From Bacillus sp. ISL-34 (lineage in GTDB: Bacteria; Bacillota; Bacilli; Bacillales; DSM-1321): a stretch of 64,000 nt of DNA. Positions 9,320 through 19,737 of the stretch are shown here, one piece after another; the stretch's first letter is position 1, and each line of letters begins with the position of its first letter. The stretch lies in the NCBI RefSeq assembly GCF_018613325.1, contig NZ_JAGGQJ010000036.1, positions 186,001 through 250,000 of the forward strand, read 5' to 3'. The translations under genes and the position numbers were made by a program. A model generated the notes under the pieces. It saw nothing but the letters and a program-made list of their open reading frames with translations. It ran no database searches and was not told the DNA's origin.

Positions 9320-10477
9320 TTACCGGCGTCTATTACGGTTACGGAGGAAGGTTGGAATGTCCAAGGCCTCGTCACCTTGATTGGCATTACGTGAAGGCTG
9401 TTCATTGACTTCTTCCCTCTTCACTTCACGCTTCACGTTTGGCTGTGGCGTTTGTTGTGTCTGAGGTCTAGATTGCTGCTGTTGTCCGAGTGTTGGACGT
9501 CCAGTAGGCCTTATTGAAGCTTCAACCTCGTTAAAGCCTGTTGCAATTACCGTAACGACGATTTCATCTTTTAAGTTTTCATTGATAACCGAACCAAAAA
9601 TCATGTTTACGTCTTGATCGGATGCAGTAGCCACGATATCGGCCGCTTCCTGGACTTCAAATAGACTTAAGTTCGTACCACCGGTAATATTCATCAGTAC
9701 GCCTTGGGCACCATCAATCGATGTTTCAAGCAACGGACTGGAAATGGCTTTTTTCGCCGCTTCCGCCGCACGGTTTTCCCCTGAGGAAATCCCGATTCCC
9801 ATAAGTGCGGAACCTTTGTTGGACATGATGGTCTTCACATCGGCAAAGTCCAAGTTAATAAGACCTGGAACAGCAATTAGATCTGAAATCCCTTGTACAC
9901 CTTGACGAAGTACATTATCGGCTTCACGGAATGCTTCAAGCATTGGCGTGCTTTTATCGACGATTTCAAGGAGGCGGTCGTTCGGAATGACGATCAGTGT
10001 GTCAACCGATTCCTTCATGGATGAAATGCCGCCTTGTGCCTGTGTTGCACGTTTTCGGCCTTCGAAGGTAAATGGACGCGTAACTACACCCACTGTAAGT
10101 GCCCCTAGATCTTTAGCAATGCCAGCTATGACAGGAGCAGCCCCCGTTCCTGTACCGCCGCCCATTCCAGCCGTTACGAATACCATATCGGCACCTTTAA
10201 GCGCTTCTTCTATCTGCTCTTTGCTTTCTTCTGCAGCTTTTTTTCCCACCTCGGGATTGGCACCCGCACCCAAACCGCGTGTAAGCTTCCCGCCGATTTG
10301 CATTTTGATTTCTGCTTTTGATAGATTAAGAGCCTGTGCGTCGGTATTGACAGAAATAAACTCAACACCCTGTACACCATGCTCGATCATTCTGTTTACC
10401 GCATTGTTTCCGCCGCCGCCAACACCTATTACTTTTATCGTTGCTAATTGTTCTAGATTAGAATCAAACTCCAACAT
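9320..10477 (-). CDS. ftsZ: Cell-division GTPase FtsZ
   Basis: Tubulin homologue that forms the Z-ring. The 385 residues contain the GTP-binding signature GGGTGTG at 106-112, the N-terminal [11 protein letters not shown] loop, the T7 synergy loop ([11 protein letters not shown], about 206-216), a Gln/Pro-rich linker (about 317-365) and the conserved C-terminal peptide [13 protein letters not shown], which binds FtsA, SepF and ZapA. It is co-transcribed after ftsA (44-base gap). Confidence 0.99.
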   Translation of the reverse strand: MLEFDSNLEQLATIKVIGVGGGGNNAVNRMIEHGVQGVEFISVNTDAQALNLSKAEIKMQIGGKLTRGLGAGANPEVGKKAAEESKEQIEEALKGADMVFVTAGMGGGTGTGAAPVIAGIAKDLGALTVGVVTRPFTFEGRKRATQAQGGISSMKESVDTLIVIPNDRLLEIVDKSTPMLEAFREADNVLRQGVQGISDLIAVPGLINLDFADVKTIMSNKGSALMGIGISSGENRAAEAAKKAISSPLLETSIDGAQGVLMNITGGTNLSLFEVQEAADIVATASDQDVNMIFGSVINENLKDEIVVTVIATGFNEVEASIRPTGRPTLGQQQQSRPQTQQTPQPNVKREVKREEVNEQPSRNANQGDEALDIPTFLRNRNRRR

Positions 10478-10521
10478 GACAATCCTCCTATTTTGACGAA
10501 ATTCCCGATTCTTAATGATTG

Positions 10522-11820
10522 TTATTCAAAAAAGTAACCTAGGATTTTTTTGAATTTAGATTCACCTTTTTCACCTTGTTTTTTAGCCGTGTTCTCTTTG
10601 TTTTTCTGAGAAACCTTCTGGCTGCGCTGGTCATTATCTTCTTGTGCTTGTCCAGCTGCTACAGGAGTTTTATTAGCGGTGTTTTTTTGCATTCTCTCTT
10701 TCTTGCATGCGTGTTTAATCAAACCAACAGCTGTCGTGTATTGAGGTTCCCTGACACCGATGTAATTCGGTTCAGCTGTCCTTACGCGGTTTTGGAACAC
10801 ATATTGAGCCAGCTCCAGGACTCCCGGCATCTTGACGACGCCCCCGGTCAACACGAAACCACCCGGTATATCCTGGAAGCCAAGTCTCTTCAAATCATCT
10901 TGAATCAACTCGAATATTTCGGTCACCCGCGCTTCAATGATATCCGAAAGCATTAACTGGTTGCAGGTCTGCTGCTGATCGCTGCCGATGATCGGTATTT
11001 GGAATACTTCATCTTCAGACGCGTCATCATAAAAGGCATGTCCATGCTTCACTTTTATTTTCTCAGCTTCTTCCATCGTTGTCCTTAGAACGATGGAAAG
11101 ATCCTTCGTAAGTGTTTCCCCGCCTATAGGTATCACAGACGTATATTGTAAATAGCCTTGTTCGAAAATTGCCAGAGTCGTGGAACCTCCGCCAATATCG
11201 ACAAGTGCCACACCAAGTTCCTTTTCATCCTTGGATAGAACAAGGGAACCTGCGGCTAAGGGCTGAAGGGCGATATCGGTTATTTCTAACCCTGCCCTTT
11301 CCACACAGCGCAGCGTATTATGTAAAATTGTCCGAAGACCTGTGATTAAAATCCCTCTCATTTCCAACCGGACACCTATCATGCCCCTTGGATCACTGAT
11401 TTCATCAAGTTCATCAACTTTGTAATGGATCGGCACCACGTCGATGATTTCCCTGTCGGATGGTATCGTTATTAACTCCGCCGCTTCCCTGACACGGAAA
11501 ACGTCATGCTCGGTAATCTCTTTATTGTCACTGGATACCGCTACTACCCCATGACACGGCTGAAGCGTCACATGATTTCCGCTTATGCCGACGATTACCT
11601 TTTTTATCTCCATCCCTATCATCCGTTCTGCTTGCTCTATAGCCTTTTGAATGGATTGGACGGTTTCATCTATGCCGACGATCGAACCCTTTTTGAGCCC
11701 CTCTGATTTAACATTTCCCACACCGATTATATTTAATGTGTCATTGACCATTTCCCCAATGATAACTTTTACACTGGATGTACCGATGTCAAGACTTACG
11801 TATATTTCGTTGCTGTTCAT
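10522..11820 (-). CDS. ftsA: Cell-division protein FtsA
   Basis: Actin-family ATPase that tethers FtsZ to the membrane and recruits later division proteins. The 432 residues show the phosphate-1 loop ([14 protein letters not shown], about 7-20), the SHS2/1C insertion domain (about 85-165), phosphate-2 loop [14 protein letters not shown] and the adenosine motif [15 protein letters not shown] Lys/Gln-rich linker leads to a C-terminal amphipathic helix ([11 protein letters not shown]), the membrane anchor. It has its own promoter upstream. Confidence 0.98.
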   Translation of the reverse strand: MNSNEIYVSLDIGTSSVKVIIGEMVNDTLNIIGVGNVKSEGLKKGSIVGIDETVQSIQKAIEQAERMIGMEIKKVIVGISGNHVTLQPCHGVVAVSSDNKEITEHDVFRVREAAELITIPSDREIIDVVPIHYKVDELDEISDPRGMIGVRLEMRGILITGLRTILHNTLRCVERAGLEITDIALQPLAAGSLVLSKDEKELGVALVDIGGGSTTLAIFEQGYLQYTSVIPIGGETLTKDLSIVLRTTMEEAEKIKVKHGHAFYDDASEDEVFQIPIIGSDQQQTCNQLMLSDIIEARVTEIFELIQDDLKRLGFQDIPGGFVLTGGVVKMPGVLELAQYVFQNRVRTAEPNYIGVREPQYTTAVGLIKHACKKERMQKNTANKTPVAAGQAQEDNDQRSQKVSQKNKENTAKKQGEKGESKFKKILGYFFE

Positions 11821-11888
11821 TCCATGGCACCTCCTTCAGTTTTATACATGTATTAGTAGAATAACATTTTTATATCGAAGACTTATAC

Positions 11889-11918
11889 ATTATAGAATGA
11901 CAGAACTGATTACAACAA
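11889..11918 (-). promoter_or_regulatory. Candidate SigA promoter of ftsA-ftsZ
   Basis: The minus strand carries TTGTTG (11913-11918), an 18-base spacer and a perfect -10 TATAAT (11889-11894), about 65 bases before the ftsA start. The 249-base gap between sbp and ftsA is where B. subtilis has its ftsAZ promoters. Confidence 0.55.
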
Positions 11919-12069
11919 CTCGCGAATTTCATAATAAGCGGTTCATTTTTGTATTTCCCGAACAAAACTCGTAGATTTCTCTCTTTACGGTGCTTATCGT
12001 TCGCTTCTTTAACGAAACTGATATCCTTAATAAACTAGATACTGCCATAAACTATTCGTCATTTATAAC

Positions 12070-12450
12070 TTAATTCCCTTTAAAATTATCGATTTTTTTT
12101 CTGTTTTTCCGGGAAATGGACCATTTTTCAATTAGGATCCTTCTAATCAGGGCAATATTTTGAAACAGCCTTACGCCGAACACAAAGATTGCGGCTAAAT
12201 ATAAGTCTACACCAAGATGTACACCTAGAAAAGCCAAACCTGCGGCTAAAACAATATTAAAGAAGAATCCTGTTACAAAAACAACTTCATCATAAAGATT
12301 TTGCAGATGAGCCCGTATGCCCCCAAATAAGGTATCAAAAGCAGCAAGCACGGCAATGGAGAGGTAATTCGAATATTCATGGGGAATATCAAAATCCACC
12401 AAAAAACCAAGGGTGATCCCAATCAATAGCCCAAAAACGGGAAGCCACAT
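12070..12450 (-). CDS. sbp: Small basic protein Sbp (DUF1290 family)
   Basis: 126-residue integral membrane protein with three to four hydrophobic segments and a strongly basic tail (RRILIEKWSISRKNRKK), matching the Sbp/DUF1290 family found just upstream of ftsA in Bacillus. Function unknown. Its start overlaps the end of the preceding DUF881 gene by a base, indicating co-translation. Confidence 0.9.
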   Translation of the reverse strand: MWLPVFGLLIGITLGFLVDFDIPHEYSNYLSIAVLAAFDTLFGGIRAHLQNLYDEVVFVTGFFFNIVLAAGLAFLGVHLGVDLYLAAIFVFGVRLFQNIALIRRILIEKWSISRKNRKKIDNFKGN

Positions 12451-13160
12451 TACGATTCCCCCCCATCCATAATGGGTTCCATGTGTTTTACATTAATAGC
12501 ATTTTGGTAGGCCGGCAATGTCAATTCACCGGAAGGCAGCTTAATCTGCACTTCAAAATTATCTATAAAGAAATCATCCATAAGTTCGGAACCTTCTATG
12601 CGCTGCTTCAGTTTCTTTGGATTAACGGTTATTGCCTGCAGTTCGACCGGGTAATGAACAAGAGGGTATCCGTCCATTTTCGGCTGCCCATTAATATCAC
12701 GAATAACCGATGTTGATATATACCTTTGTCCTGAAATGGAAATTTCGTCAGCACCATACCTATACATTTCATTAATGAGCCGAATGATCAATACCGGTGA
12801 AATGTACTCGACCTTCTCACCAAGAAGGATATCCGCTTTGATAGGCTGTATAGATACGATGACCCCATTGCCTTTTATTTCGGTCAAACCTGCGTCAGTC
12901 TTTAATTCGGTCAGCGTGTCACGCAATACTTCTTCTTTACTCTCATTTTTCTTTGTTTCATAGGATGCTATTTTTCCCTCAAGCTTACTGATACCCTCTA
13001 TTAACTCCGCCTGGGTCTGCTGTTCTTTCAATAAATCATTTTTCAGCTCCCACATATCCCTTGTATCGGAAACGACAGGCTGATTCACCAAATTGAATTG
13101 AATAGCGAGCATGAAGCCAGCAATCAACGTAACCAAACTAAAAGAAAGCTTTTTTTTCAT
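12450..13160 (-). CDS. ylxX: DUF881 family protein (YlxX-like)
   Basis: 236-residue DUF881 protein: one N-terminal membrane segment (about 5-24), a short coiled coil (about 35-75) and the extracellular domain (about 80-225, with GNGVIVSIQP, INEMYRYGADEISISGQRYIS and PVELQAITVNPKKLKQRI). It is the second of two tandem paralogues between divIB and sbp. The family is tied to the division cluster by position only. Confidence 0.88.
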   Translation of the reverse strand: MKKKLSFSLVTLIAGFMLAIQFNLVNQPVVSDTRDMWELKNDLLKEQQTQAELIEGISKLEGKIASYETKKNESKEEVLRDTLTELKTDAGLTEIKGNGVIVSIQPIKADILLGEKVEYISPVLIIRLINEMYRYGADEISISGQRYISTSVIRDINGQPKMDGYPLVHYPVELQAITVNPKKLKQRIEGSELMDDFFIDNFEVQIKLPSGELTLPAYQNAINVKHMEPIMDGGES

Positions 13161-13201
13161 TCCAATTTCTCACCAATCTTTCATCGAATCCGGCGGTCTG
13201 A

Positions 13202-13894
13202 TCACCCTCCAATAATTGGATCAAAAATGATATTCTTTTGCTTTTCCACTGTAAAGATAATATTCTCATTAACCAGCTGTTCCTTGATGCCACCGGGCAG
13301 GTCCAGTGAAGCACCCAGGACATCCGGGTCCCCGATCGCAGAAATGATGAAGGGAGCAGGATGCTGATGGCCATCGATTGTAATCACAGGCCCATTACAG
13401 ATTATGTATGAATCATGATTTAACCTTTGACCGTTAATCGCAACAGCCTCTGCACCCGATATGTATAGTTCATTGACGACCTTGAAGACATGCTGTTCAT
13501 GGACGAGGTAGTTATTAACATTGGCTTCCGAATCCATATCCGTACCATCTTCAAGCGTCACCTGAAGGCCTGAGCCTTTCACTTTCACTTTTCCGAGAAA
13601 CATCCGGTATTTTTCCGTATCCTTTGCCAAATTGAAAAAAAGCTGTTTTTCCTGCGCTAAGTCCTTTTCTATTTGGGATACATTTTCCTGCTTCTGAAGG
13701 AGTTCCTTCTGAAGTTCCCGGTTCTGTTTCTCTTGTTCGATCAGCTGCTGCCTGAGCTCATATTCCTGGTCCCAGGCTTTATCCTTCCCTGCACCTTCAC
13801 CATCTTTGGTCAGATTGTAAGAGAAGGCAATCATGAATCCGAGAACCACGCAAACCAGGGGTAAAACCACCCGTTTGCCATTAATTTTCCTCAT
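13202..13894 (-). CDS. ylxW: DUF881 family protein (YlxW-like)
   Basis: About 230-residue paralogue of the next gene: one N-terminal membrane segment, a strongly predicted coiled coil (about 40-85, rich in Gln/Glu/Lys) and a DUF881 domain (GSGLQVTLEDG, VNELYISGAEAVAINGQRL, ISAIGDPDVLGASLDLPGG). I chose ATG 13894, which has an AAGGAAG site upstream and overlaps the divIB stop by 14 bases; a start at 13924 would overlap further. Likely translationally coupled to divIB. Confidence 0.88.
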   Translation of the reverse strand: MRKINGKRVVLPLVCVVLGFMIAFSYNLTKDGEGAGKDKAWDQEYELRQQLIEQEKQNRELQKELLQKQENVSQIEKDLAQEKQLFFNLAKDTEKYRMFLGKVKVKGSGLQVTLEDGTDMDSEANVNNYLVHEQHVFKVVNELYISGAEAVAINGQRLNHDSYIICNGPVITIDGHQHPAPFIISAIGDPDVLGASLDLPGGIKEQLVNENIIFTVEKQKNIIFDPIIGG

Positions 13895-14663
13895 TGGTGT
13901 CTTCCTTTTGTTCAGCGTCTTCATATGCTTTAAAATAAGAACCCACTTCCAGATCGATGACTCCCTTAACGTCTGGATCCAACTGGCTGACTATCGATGG
14001 ATAGTGAATCATTTTCTCATATAAAGTACGGCTTGTGGCACTTACTTCAAACCCATCGTTCATAAACATGACGATATGGTAGTCATCGGTTTTGGTTGGA
14101 GCGTAATGAATTTCTGAAATGGCATTCTGAATCTCGACAGGAAGCTTGTCCAGCTCTTCTAAAAGCAACTTTAATGGTTTACCCTCTTTGAAACCAATTA
14201 AAACAGGGGCAAATACTGGAATTTCGCCTGTTGCTAACTCCTCTAAAACGGACCCGTTTTCCAAAATCGGTGCAAACTTCCCATTATTGGACAGATATGC
14301 CATCCTGTTATGTTCCGAAACCGTAATTTTAATGGAATTAGGAAATACCGGTGTCACCTTAACGCTTTTTATTTCTTGATTTTTTTTGATATTGGCTGCT
14401 GCTTCCCCTGTATCAACCTTCCAGATGCTTCGATCCTTCTTCACCTTACTCAATTTAATGATCTGTTTGGAAGTAATATAACGATTCCCCTCTACCTGCA
14501 CTGATTTCACATAGCTCAACGGGGATAAGAAATATAGCACACAAGCAACCAGAATGAAGAAAAGGGAAAGCAAAAGAATAAGTCGCCTGTTTGCTTTGCT
14601 TTTTCTTAATTGTTTTAATTTCGGGATGCGGTCCTCAATGGAAACGATTTTCCCCTTTTCCAT
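13881..14663 (-). CDS. divIB: Cell-division protein DivIB (FtsQ homologue)
   Basis: Bitopic division protein of about 260 residues: basic cytoplasmic N-terminus, a membrane segment (about 24-45), a POTRA domain (about 47-115, YVKSVQVEGNRYITSKQIIKLS) and a beta domain ending in an acidic tail. It forms a subcomplex with FtsL and DivIC that controls septal synthesis. ATG 14663 has a GAGGTG site at good spacing; an in-frame GTG at 14672 is a weaker alternative. Confidence 0.95.
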   Translation of the reverse strand: MEKGKIVSIEDRIPKLKQLRKSKANRRLILLLSLFFILVACVLYFLSPLSYVKSVQVEGNRYITSKQIIKLSKVKKDRSIWKVDTGEAAANIKKNQEIKSVKVTPVFPNSIKITVSEHNRMAYLSNNGKFAPILENGSVLEELATGEIPVFAPVLIGFKEGKPLKLLLEELDKLPVEIQNAISEIHYAPTKTDDYHIVMFMNDGFEVSATSRTLYEKMIHYPSIVSQLDPDVKGVIDLEVGSYFKAYEDAEQKEDTNEEN

Positions 14664-14794
14664 CCCCTTCACCTCTTCCTGAAAAAATGGATGGTTCTTG
14701 AAAGTGCGAAATCAAGACAAACTCAATATTTGGTTATTAACAAACTTTAAAAGGTAACACATTATATCACAATATTTGGATATAATGAATCCTA

Positions 14795-15703
14795 TTATTT
14801 TCTGCCGATAATTTCCACTTCTGTTTCCATTTCAATTTCAAATTTATCATACACAGTATCCTTCACATGCTGTATCAAGGCTTGAACATCCGCTGCACTT
14901 CCATTACCTGTGTTAACGATAAAGTTCCCGTGCATTGGTGAAATCTGGGCACCGCCAATAGAATGACCCTTCAGGCCTGCATTTTCGACCAATTTACCAG
15001 CATGATGCGGAAGTGGATTCCTAAATATGCTCCCGGCACATGGAAGATTATACGGCTGGGTTTCTTTACGATAATTCTTGTTATTCTGCATTCTTTCAAC
15101 GATTTCGATTTTATCGCCCTCTGTCAATTGAAAAATTGCTTCCAGTACGATACCGGGTCTTTTCTTCTGAAGCAGAGAAGTTCGATAAGAAAAATCCATT
15201 TCTTCCTTCGAAAGCCAAGCCAACGTTCCATCTTCGAAAAGAACATATGCCGCCTTGAGAATTTCACTCATATCGGAACCGTGTGCCCCAGCGTTCATAT
15301 AGACGGCTCCGCCGACGGAACCGGGAATCCCACTCGCAAATTCCAATCCTGCATACCCTTTTTTACTGATTTGCACGGACAGGCTGACAAGTGATACCCC
15401 AGCTCCTGCTTTTATCTCCGTCCCATTCATCTCGAGATGATCAAGTCCTTTACCCAATTTAAGTACGGCACCTTCAATTCCGCCATCACTGACAAGTAGG
15501 TTCGAGCCCCTGCCGACCACCCTCCATGGCATTCCATGCTCTTTGATGACCTGCATCGTTTTTTCTATATTTTCTATGGATGACGGCACGATGAATAAAT
15601 CGGCCGGCCCCCCAATTTTCATAGTTGTATGATTCGCAAGCGGTTCCTGTTCAAGAACTTTGCCGATTTTCATTTCAGTTAATTGCTTTATCACATTATC
15701 CAT
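14795..15703 (-). CDS. murB: UDP-N-acetylenolpyruvoylglucosamine reductase MurB
   Basis: FAD- and NADPH-dependent enzyme making UDP-N-acetylmuramate, the second committed step of peptidoglycan precursor synthesis. The 302 residues show FAD contacts [12 protein letters not shown] (about 63-74) and [18 protein letters not shown], and the proton-donor serine in CAGSIFRNP. This is a type II (short) MurB as in other Firmicutes. It has its own promoter and lacks the usual murG neighbour. Confidence 0.97.
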   Translation of the reverse strand: MDNVIKQLTEMKIGKVLEQEPLANHTTMKIGGPADLFIVPSSIENIEKTMQVIKEHGMPWRVVGRGSNLLVSDGGIEGAVLKLGKGLDHLEMNGTEIKAGAGVSLVSLSVQISKKGYAGLEFASGIPGSVGGAVYMNAGAHGSDMSEILKAAYVLFEDGTLAWLSKEEMDFSYRTSLLQKKRPGIVLEAIFQLTEGDKIEIVERMQNNKNYRKETQPYNLPCAGSIFRNPLPHHAGKLVENAGLKGHSIGGAQISPMHGNFIVNTGNGSAADVQALIQHVKDTVYDKFEIEMETEVEIIGRK

Positions 15704-15846
15704 GATAAACCTCCTTGTTGTTCCAAAAATTCCAAGTTATAATTTTCATTTCCTCTTCCATGAGGTCACTTATATTACAAGATTAATAACGCTTTTTAGC
15801 AGAAAAATGAACAGAAGCAAGCCCCAGTACGGCCTAACCCTCTTAT

Positions 15847-15897
15847 ACTATAGTCTAAACAAAGCCTTATTGCCAATATTTATTGTGGATTCCACAA
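15847..15897 (-). promoter_or_regulatory. murB promoter with an upstream palindrome
   Basis: On the minus strand TTGGCA (15871-15876), an 18-base spacer and TATAGT (15847-15852) form a SigA-type promoter about 145 bases before murB. Directly upstream lies a 15-base palindrome TTGTGGATTCCACAA (15883-15897), a possible operator. Confidence 0.6.
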
Positions 15898-15992
15898 CAT
15901 TCATACATGGTAATATTTAAGCGGCATTTCATTTATTTCTAAATTTCGGCAAGGTACCTTCCAAAATCGTTTTCCTGCAAGGGTTTTCAACT

Positions 15993-16028
15993 AAAAAAAG
16001 GAAGCCCTGCGTTTATAACAGGACTTCC
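15993..16028 (-). terminator. spoVE terminator
   Basis: The arms GGAAGCCCTG (16000-16009) and CAGGACTTCC (16019-16028) form a stem with one mismatch, followed on the minus strand by a run of seven Ts. It ends the transcript after spoVE. Confidence 0.85.
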
Positions 16029-16057
16029 CTTTTGCCAAACCATATATTTTATTTATT

Positions 16058-17164
16058 TCAGAACCTTGAATAACGGCTAATATTCAGGAGCACCCCTATC
16101 GCCATCAACATGAGCGTCAGTGATGAACCGCCATAACTCAAGAGGGGCAAGGTGATACCCGTAACTGGCATCAGTCCCGTTACCACCCCTATATTGATCA
16201 TCACTTGAATGGCGACCATCGCAATGATTCCCACCGCCACAAGGCTCCCATATAAATCAGGTGCACCAAGTGCGATCCGAATGCCCCGCCAAAGCATGAG
16301 CGCAAATAATAAAATGACGAGAGAGCCCCCGATGAAGCCTAGTTCCTCGGAAAGTATGGCAAAAATGAAATCAGTCTGCGGTTCTGGTAAATAGAAAAAC
16401 TTTTGACGGCTTTGCCCGAGTCCCAGTCCGAACAATCCCCCTGGCCCGATTGCATAAAACGATTGAATCATTTGAAATCCACTGCCCAAAGGGTCTTCCC
16501 AAGGATCCAGAAAAGACGTGATCCTTTTTATCCGGTATGGCGCTGACAAAATCAGACCGATAAAACCTGCTACCCCGATAAGGCCCAAGCCGACAAAATG
16601 ACTGATTTTTGCCCCGGAAATAAAAATCATGACGATGCACGTTCCCACCATTACCGTTCCCGTTCCAAGGTCCGGCTGTAACATGATCAAACCAAATGCC
16701 AAAAACACTAAACCCAAAGATGGAAGCATCCCTTTTTTAAAGGAGGTGATCAGCTTTTGCCGTTCTGATAAAAATTTAGCTAAAAAAGCGATCATCGCCA
16801 GCTTCATGAACTCAGAGGGCTGGACCGAAAAGGCACCTACACCTATCCAGCTCCTGGAACCATTTCTCGCCATCCCTATACCTGGTACAAGCACAGCCAG
16901 TAACATAATGAAACATATGATGATAAGGATCTTGGCCCAGGTCCGCCACGTCCAGTAATCCACATTCATGATGAAAAACATGGCTATGACACCAACGCAG
17001 GCAAACAGCAACTGCCTTTTAGCAAAATAAAACGAATCATCAAATTTATATGTTGCCCATATGGCACTCGCGCTGTAAACCATGATTAATCCAACAGTCA
17101 AAAGACTTAAGGTGACGATAATGAGAATGAGATCAGGATTCGATTTTTTTAATGGCACGGACAT
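16058..17164 (-). CDS. spoVE: SpoVE, SEDS-family peptidoglycan glycosyltransferase (sporulation)
   Basis: 368-residue SEDS protein (FtsW/RodA/SpoVE) with about ten membrane segments. It polymerises lipid II, pairing with the class B PBP SpoVD for spore cortex. Stretches such as MVYSASAIWATYKFDDSFYFAKRQLLFA and NVDYWTWRTW match B. subtilis SpoVE rather than FtsW as I recall them. Catalytic-region motifs QPDLGTG, PYRIKRITSFLDPWEDPLGSGFQ, and EPQTDFIFA..EELGF are intact. Terminators lie on both sides. Confidence 0.92.
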   Translation of the reverse strand: MSVPLKKSNPDLILIIVTLSLLTVGLIMVYSASAIWATYKFDDSFYFAKRQLLFACVGVIAMFFIMNVDYWTWRTWAKILIIICFIMLLAVLVPGIGMARNGSRSWIGVGAFSVQPSEFMKLAMIAFLAKFLSERQKLITSFKKGMLPSLGLVFLAFGLIMLQPDLGTGTVMVGTCIVMIFISGAKISHFVGLGLIGVAGFIGLILSAPYRIKRITSFLDPWEDPLGSGFQMIQSFYAIGPGGLFGLGLGQSRQKFFYLPEPQTDFIFAILSEELGFIGGSLVILLFALMLWRGIRIALGAPDLYGSLVAVGIIAMVAIQVMINIGVVTGLMPVTGITLPLLSYGGSSLTLMLMAIGVLLNISRYSRF

Positions 17165-17234
17165 CCACCTCTAGGAAGTTTTTCGAGCCTGCGAATATAA
17201 ACATCAATGCTGATTGCTTGTCAGCACTTTAGTC

Positions 17235-17266
17235 AAAAAAAAAGCGATAACGGCTCATTATCGCTT
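17235..17266 (-). terminator. murD terminator
   Basis: Perfect 9-bp stem AAGCGATAA/TTATCGCTT (17242-17266) followed on the minus strand by a run of Ts. It would separate the murE-mraY-murD transcript from spoVE. Confidence 0.85.
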
Positions 17267-17317
17267 CTTTCCTTGGTGTCAACGTAGAAGCAGGTTCACT
17301 TCTCTCTGCGAAAGCTC

Positions 17318-18670
17318 TTACTTAAGTTTATGCACGGCCTCCATAAACATGTCTCCTCTTTGCTCAAAAGTTTTATATTGATCCCAGCTCGCACAAGCTG
17401 GGGAGAGAAGAATGCAGTCGCCTTCATTTGAAAATTCAAATGCAGCCGGCACGGCCTTTTCTACATTATCGACACGTTTTATATTCGCTATTCCTATTTC
17501 TTTGGCTACCCGTTCAATTTTTTCTGCCGTTTCACCAAAAGTTATCACGGCTTTGACATTTTTCATCGCCGGTTTCAACTCATCGAATTCATTTCCGCGA
17601 TCCAAACCGCCTGCCAATAAGATGACAGGTTCCGTAAAGGATGTTAGCGCTTTGGATGCTGCAAGAATGTTCGTCGCTTTCGAATCATTATAAAATTTAC
17701 GGTTATTGATCGTTGCCACAAACTGCAGACGGTGCTCCACACCATAAAATGTTTTCAGTACAGTCTGAATGGCTTCATTAGCTACACCCTTCAGTTTGGC
17801 TGACGAGATGGCCGCGAGTACATTTTCCAAATTATGCTTCCCAGGAAGGGCTATCTCTGAAACTTCAATGATTTTTTCTCCTCGGAAACAGGCGGCACCA
17901 TCTTCCACATAGGCACCATTCTCATGTTTCACTTCAGCTGAAAAAGGAACAAGTTCAGCCTTGGTCTTTTTCGCCATGGATATAACAAGATCTTGATCTG
18001 CATTATAAATCATGAAATCCGAGGCTATTTGATTTTTCGTAATGGCAGCTTTTGCTTCGACATATTCCTGTTTGGAACTGTGATAATCCAAATGTGCATC
18101 ATACAAATTTGTCACGATTGAGATTTCAGGACGAAATTCGTCTATTCCCATTAACTGAAACGACGACAATTCAATGACGATCGAGTCATCGGCCTTCGCT
18201 TTTTCAGCAACACCGGAAGCCACTGTCCCAATATTACCGGCAATCAGCGGGGATTTTTCACCGGTCTTCAACATTTCGTATATCAATGTGGTCGTGGTAG
18301 TTTTCCCATTTGTACCAGTGATTCCTATGAAAGGTGCCTCACTTATCTGATAGGCCAGTTCAACTTCCGTGATAACAGGAATCCCTTTTTCCAATGCCCC
18401 TTTTATAATAGGGTTCCGATAGGGGATTCCGGGGTTTTTCACGATCAGCTCGAAACCTTCATCAAGAAGCTCGATCGGATGACTGCCGCAGATGACTTTG
18501 ATTCCCTGTTCAAGAAGTCCTTGAGCCTCAGGATTTTCCGATAATGGCTTCATGTCATTAACCGTCACGAACGCACCTAATTTATGTAGAAGCGAAGCTG
18601 CCATCACTCCGCTTTTTGCCAAACCCAATACTAATATCTTTTTCTCTGAATACTTTGCAGTCTCTTTCAA
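17318..18670 (-). CDS. murD: UDP-N-acetylmuramoylalanine--D-glutamate ligase MurD
   Basis: Cytoplasmic Mur ligase adding D-Glu to UDP-MurNAc-L-Ala. The 450 residues show the Rossmann-like N-terminal domain ([12 protein letters not shown]), the ATP-binding GTNGKTT at 119-125, and the central and C-terminal ligase domains ([42 protein letters not shown]). It starts immediately after mraY ends, so the two are coupled. Confidence 0.98.
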   Translation of the reverse strand: MKETAKYSEKKILVLGLAKSGVMAASLLHKLGAFVTVNDMKPLSENPEAQGLLEQGIKVICGSHPIELLDEGFELIVKNPGIPYRNPIIKGALEKGIPVITEVELAYQISEAPFIGITGTNGKTTTTTLIYEMLKTGEKSPLIAGNIGTVASGVAEKAKADDSIVIELSSFQLMGIDEFRPEISIVTNLYDAHLDYHSSKQEYVEAKAAITKNQIASDFMIYNADQDLVISMAKKTKAELVPFSAEVKHENGAYVEDGAACFRGEKIIEVSEIALPGKHNLENVLAAISSAKLKGVANEAIQTVLKTFYGVEHRLQFVATINNRKFYNDSKATNILAASKALTSFTEPVILLAGGLDRGNEFDELKPAMKNVKAVITFGETAEKIERVAKEIGIANIKRVDNVEKAVPAAFEFSNEGDCILLSPACASWDQYKTFEQRGDMFMEAVHKLK

Positions 18671-19648
18671 TTATATCCACACCTCTAAATAGATTCCGAG
18701 TACCGCACACAGCAGCCCCACTGTCCAGAAAGTCACGACGACGCGCCATTCCGACCAGCCTGAAAGCTCATAATGGTGGTGAAGCGGACTCATTTTAAAA
18801 ATACGTTTACCAGTCGTTTTAAAAGACCCTACCTGCAGGATGACCGAGAGCGTCTCAATGACGAAGACACCGCCAATGATTACCAGGAGGATTTCAAGCT
18901 TCGTTAACAAAGCGATGGTTGCGATCGCTCCTCCAAGGGCCAAGGAACCGGTATCCCCCATGAAAACCTTTGCTGGATGTGCATTGAATACCAAAAATCC
19001 AAGTACTGCACCGACAACCGCCACCGAAAAAATGGCGACATCATATTGTGACTGACTCCATGCCAAAATGGCAAAAGCACCAAAGGCAATGGCTGATGTT
19101 CCTGAGACAAGTCCATCAAGCCCATCCGTCAAATTGACGGCATTCGAAAAACCTACAAGCCAAAAAATAACGATAAACAGATAAAACCAGCCAAAATCAA
19201 AAGAAAAGTCAGTGCCTGGAATCGTCAATTCAGGATTAAAACGGTCTGTCTGCTTAAAGACGAAATAAAAGATGACCGAAATCACAATTTGTCCAAGCAG
19301 TTTTTGCTTGGAAGTCAATCCTAGGTTACGCTTCATGACCACTTTGATGAAATCATCCAGGAAACCTAATAAACCAAAACCTAAAGTAACGAATAATAAT
19401 AAATACGTTTCGGTTGAAGGTGCCGAAAATTTCAAAGTCATGATTAGTGTAGCGATGGTAACGGATAATAATATGACCAAACCGCCCATGGTGGGTGTTC
19501 CCGTTTTCTTCAGATGCGATTGTGGGCCTTCTTCCCTGATACTTTGCCCGAATTTCAATCTTCTTAAAAACGGGATGAAAATCGGCGAAAGAAGAACGGT
19601 TACTAAAAACGCCACCAAAATCGTATAAAAAATCACTTGTTCCAACAT
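18671..19648 (-). CDS. mraY: Phospho-MurNAc-pentapeptide transferase MraY
   Basis: Integral membrane enzyme transferring phospho-MurNAc-pentapeptide to undecaprenyl phosphate to make lipid I. The 325 residues include about ten membrane segments and the active-site motifs [38 protein letters not shown] and a C-terminal [14 protein letters not shown]. It sits between murE and murD, the canonical place. Confidence 0.98.
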   Translation of the reverse strand: MLEQVIFYTILVAFLVTVLLSPIFIPFLRRLKFGQSIREEGPQSHLKKTGTPTMGGLVILLSVTIATLIMTLKFSAPSTETYLLLFVTLGFGLLGFLDDFIKVVMKRNLGLTSKQKLLGQIVISVIFYFVFKQTDRFNPELTIPGTDFSFDFGWFYLFIVIFWLVGFSNAVNLTDGLDGLVSGTSAIAFGAFAILAWSQSQYDVAIFSVAVVGAVLGFLVFNAHPAKVFMGDTGSLALGGAIATIALLTKLEILLVIIGGVFVIETLSVILQVGSFKTTGKRIFKMSPLHHHYELSGWSEWRVVVTFWTVGLLCAVLGIYLEVWI

Positions 19649-19737
19649 TCCTTACTCCCTCATTCCTAACACAATTCAAATATAAAATTCTGCTTGATGT
19701 CTTTTCTTATTTGCTGCAGGGCAATTTCAGCTTCGGT

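Larger units (their letters stand above)
15704..16057. other. Vacant murG position between spoVE and murB
   Basis: A 354-base gap with the spoVE terminator and murB promoter but no coding sequence I can find on either strand. B. subtilis has murG at this point. Confidence 0.7.

Noticed and set aside
9948-10496. 182-codon plus-strand ORF over ftsZ
   Set aside because: It lies wholly antisense to the conserved ftsZ coding sequence and has no recognisable domain or ribosome site.
15660-15920. 86-codon plus-strand ORF in the murB upstream region
   Set aside because: It overlaps the murB start and promoter and looks like no protein; not a murG remnant.
16058-17164. Calling the SEDS gene ftsW
   Set aside because: N-terminal sequence, pairing with spoVD and the local order fit SpoVE better, though a tree was not run.
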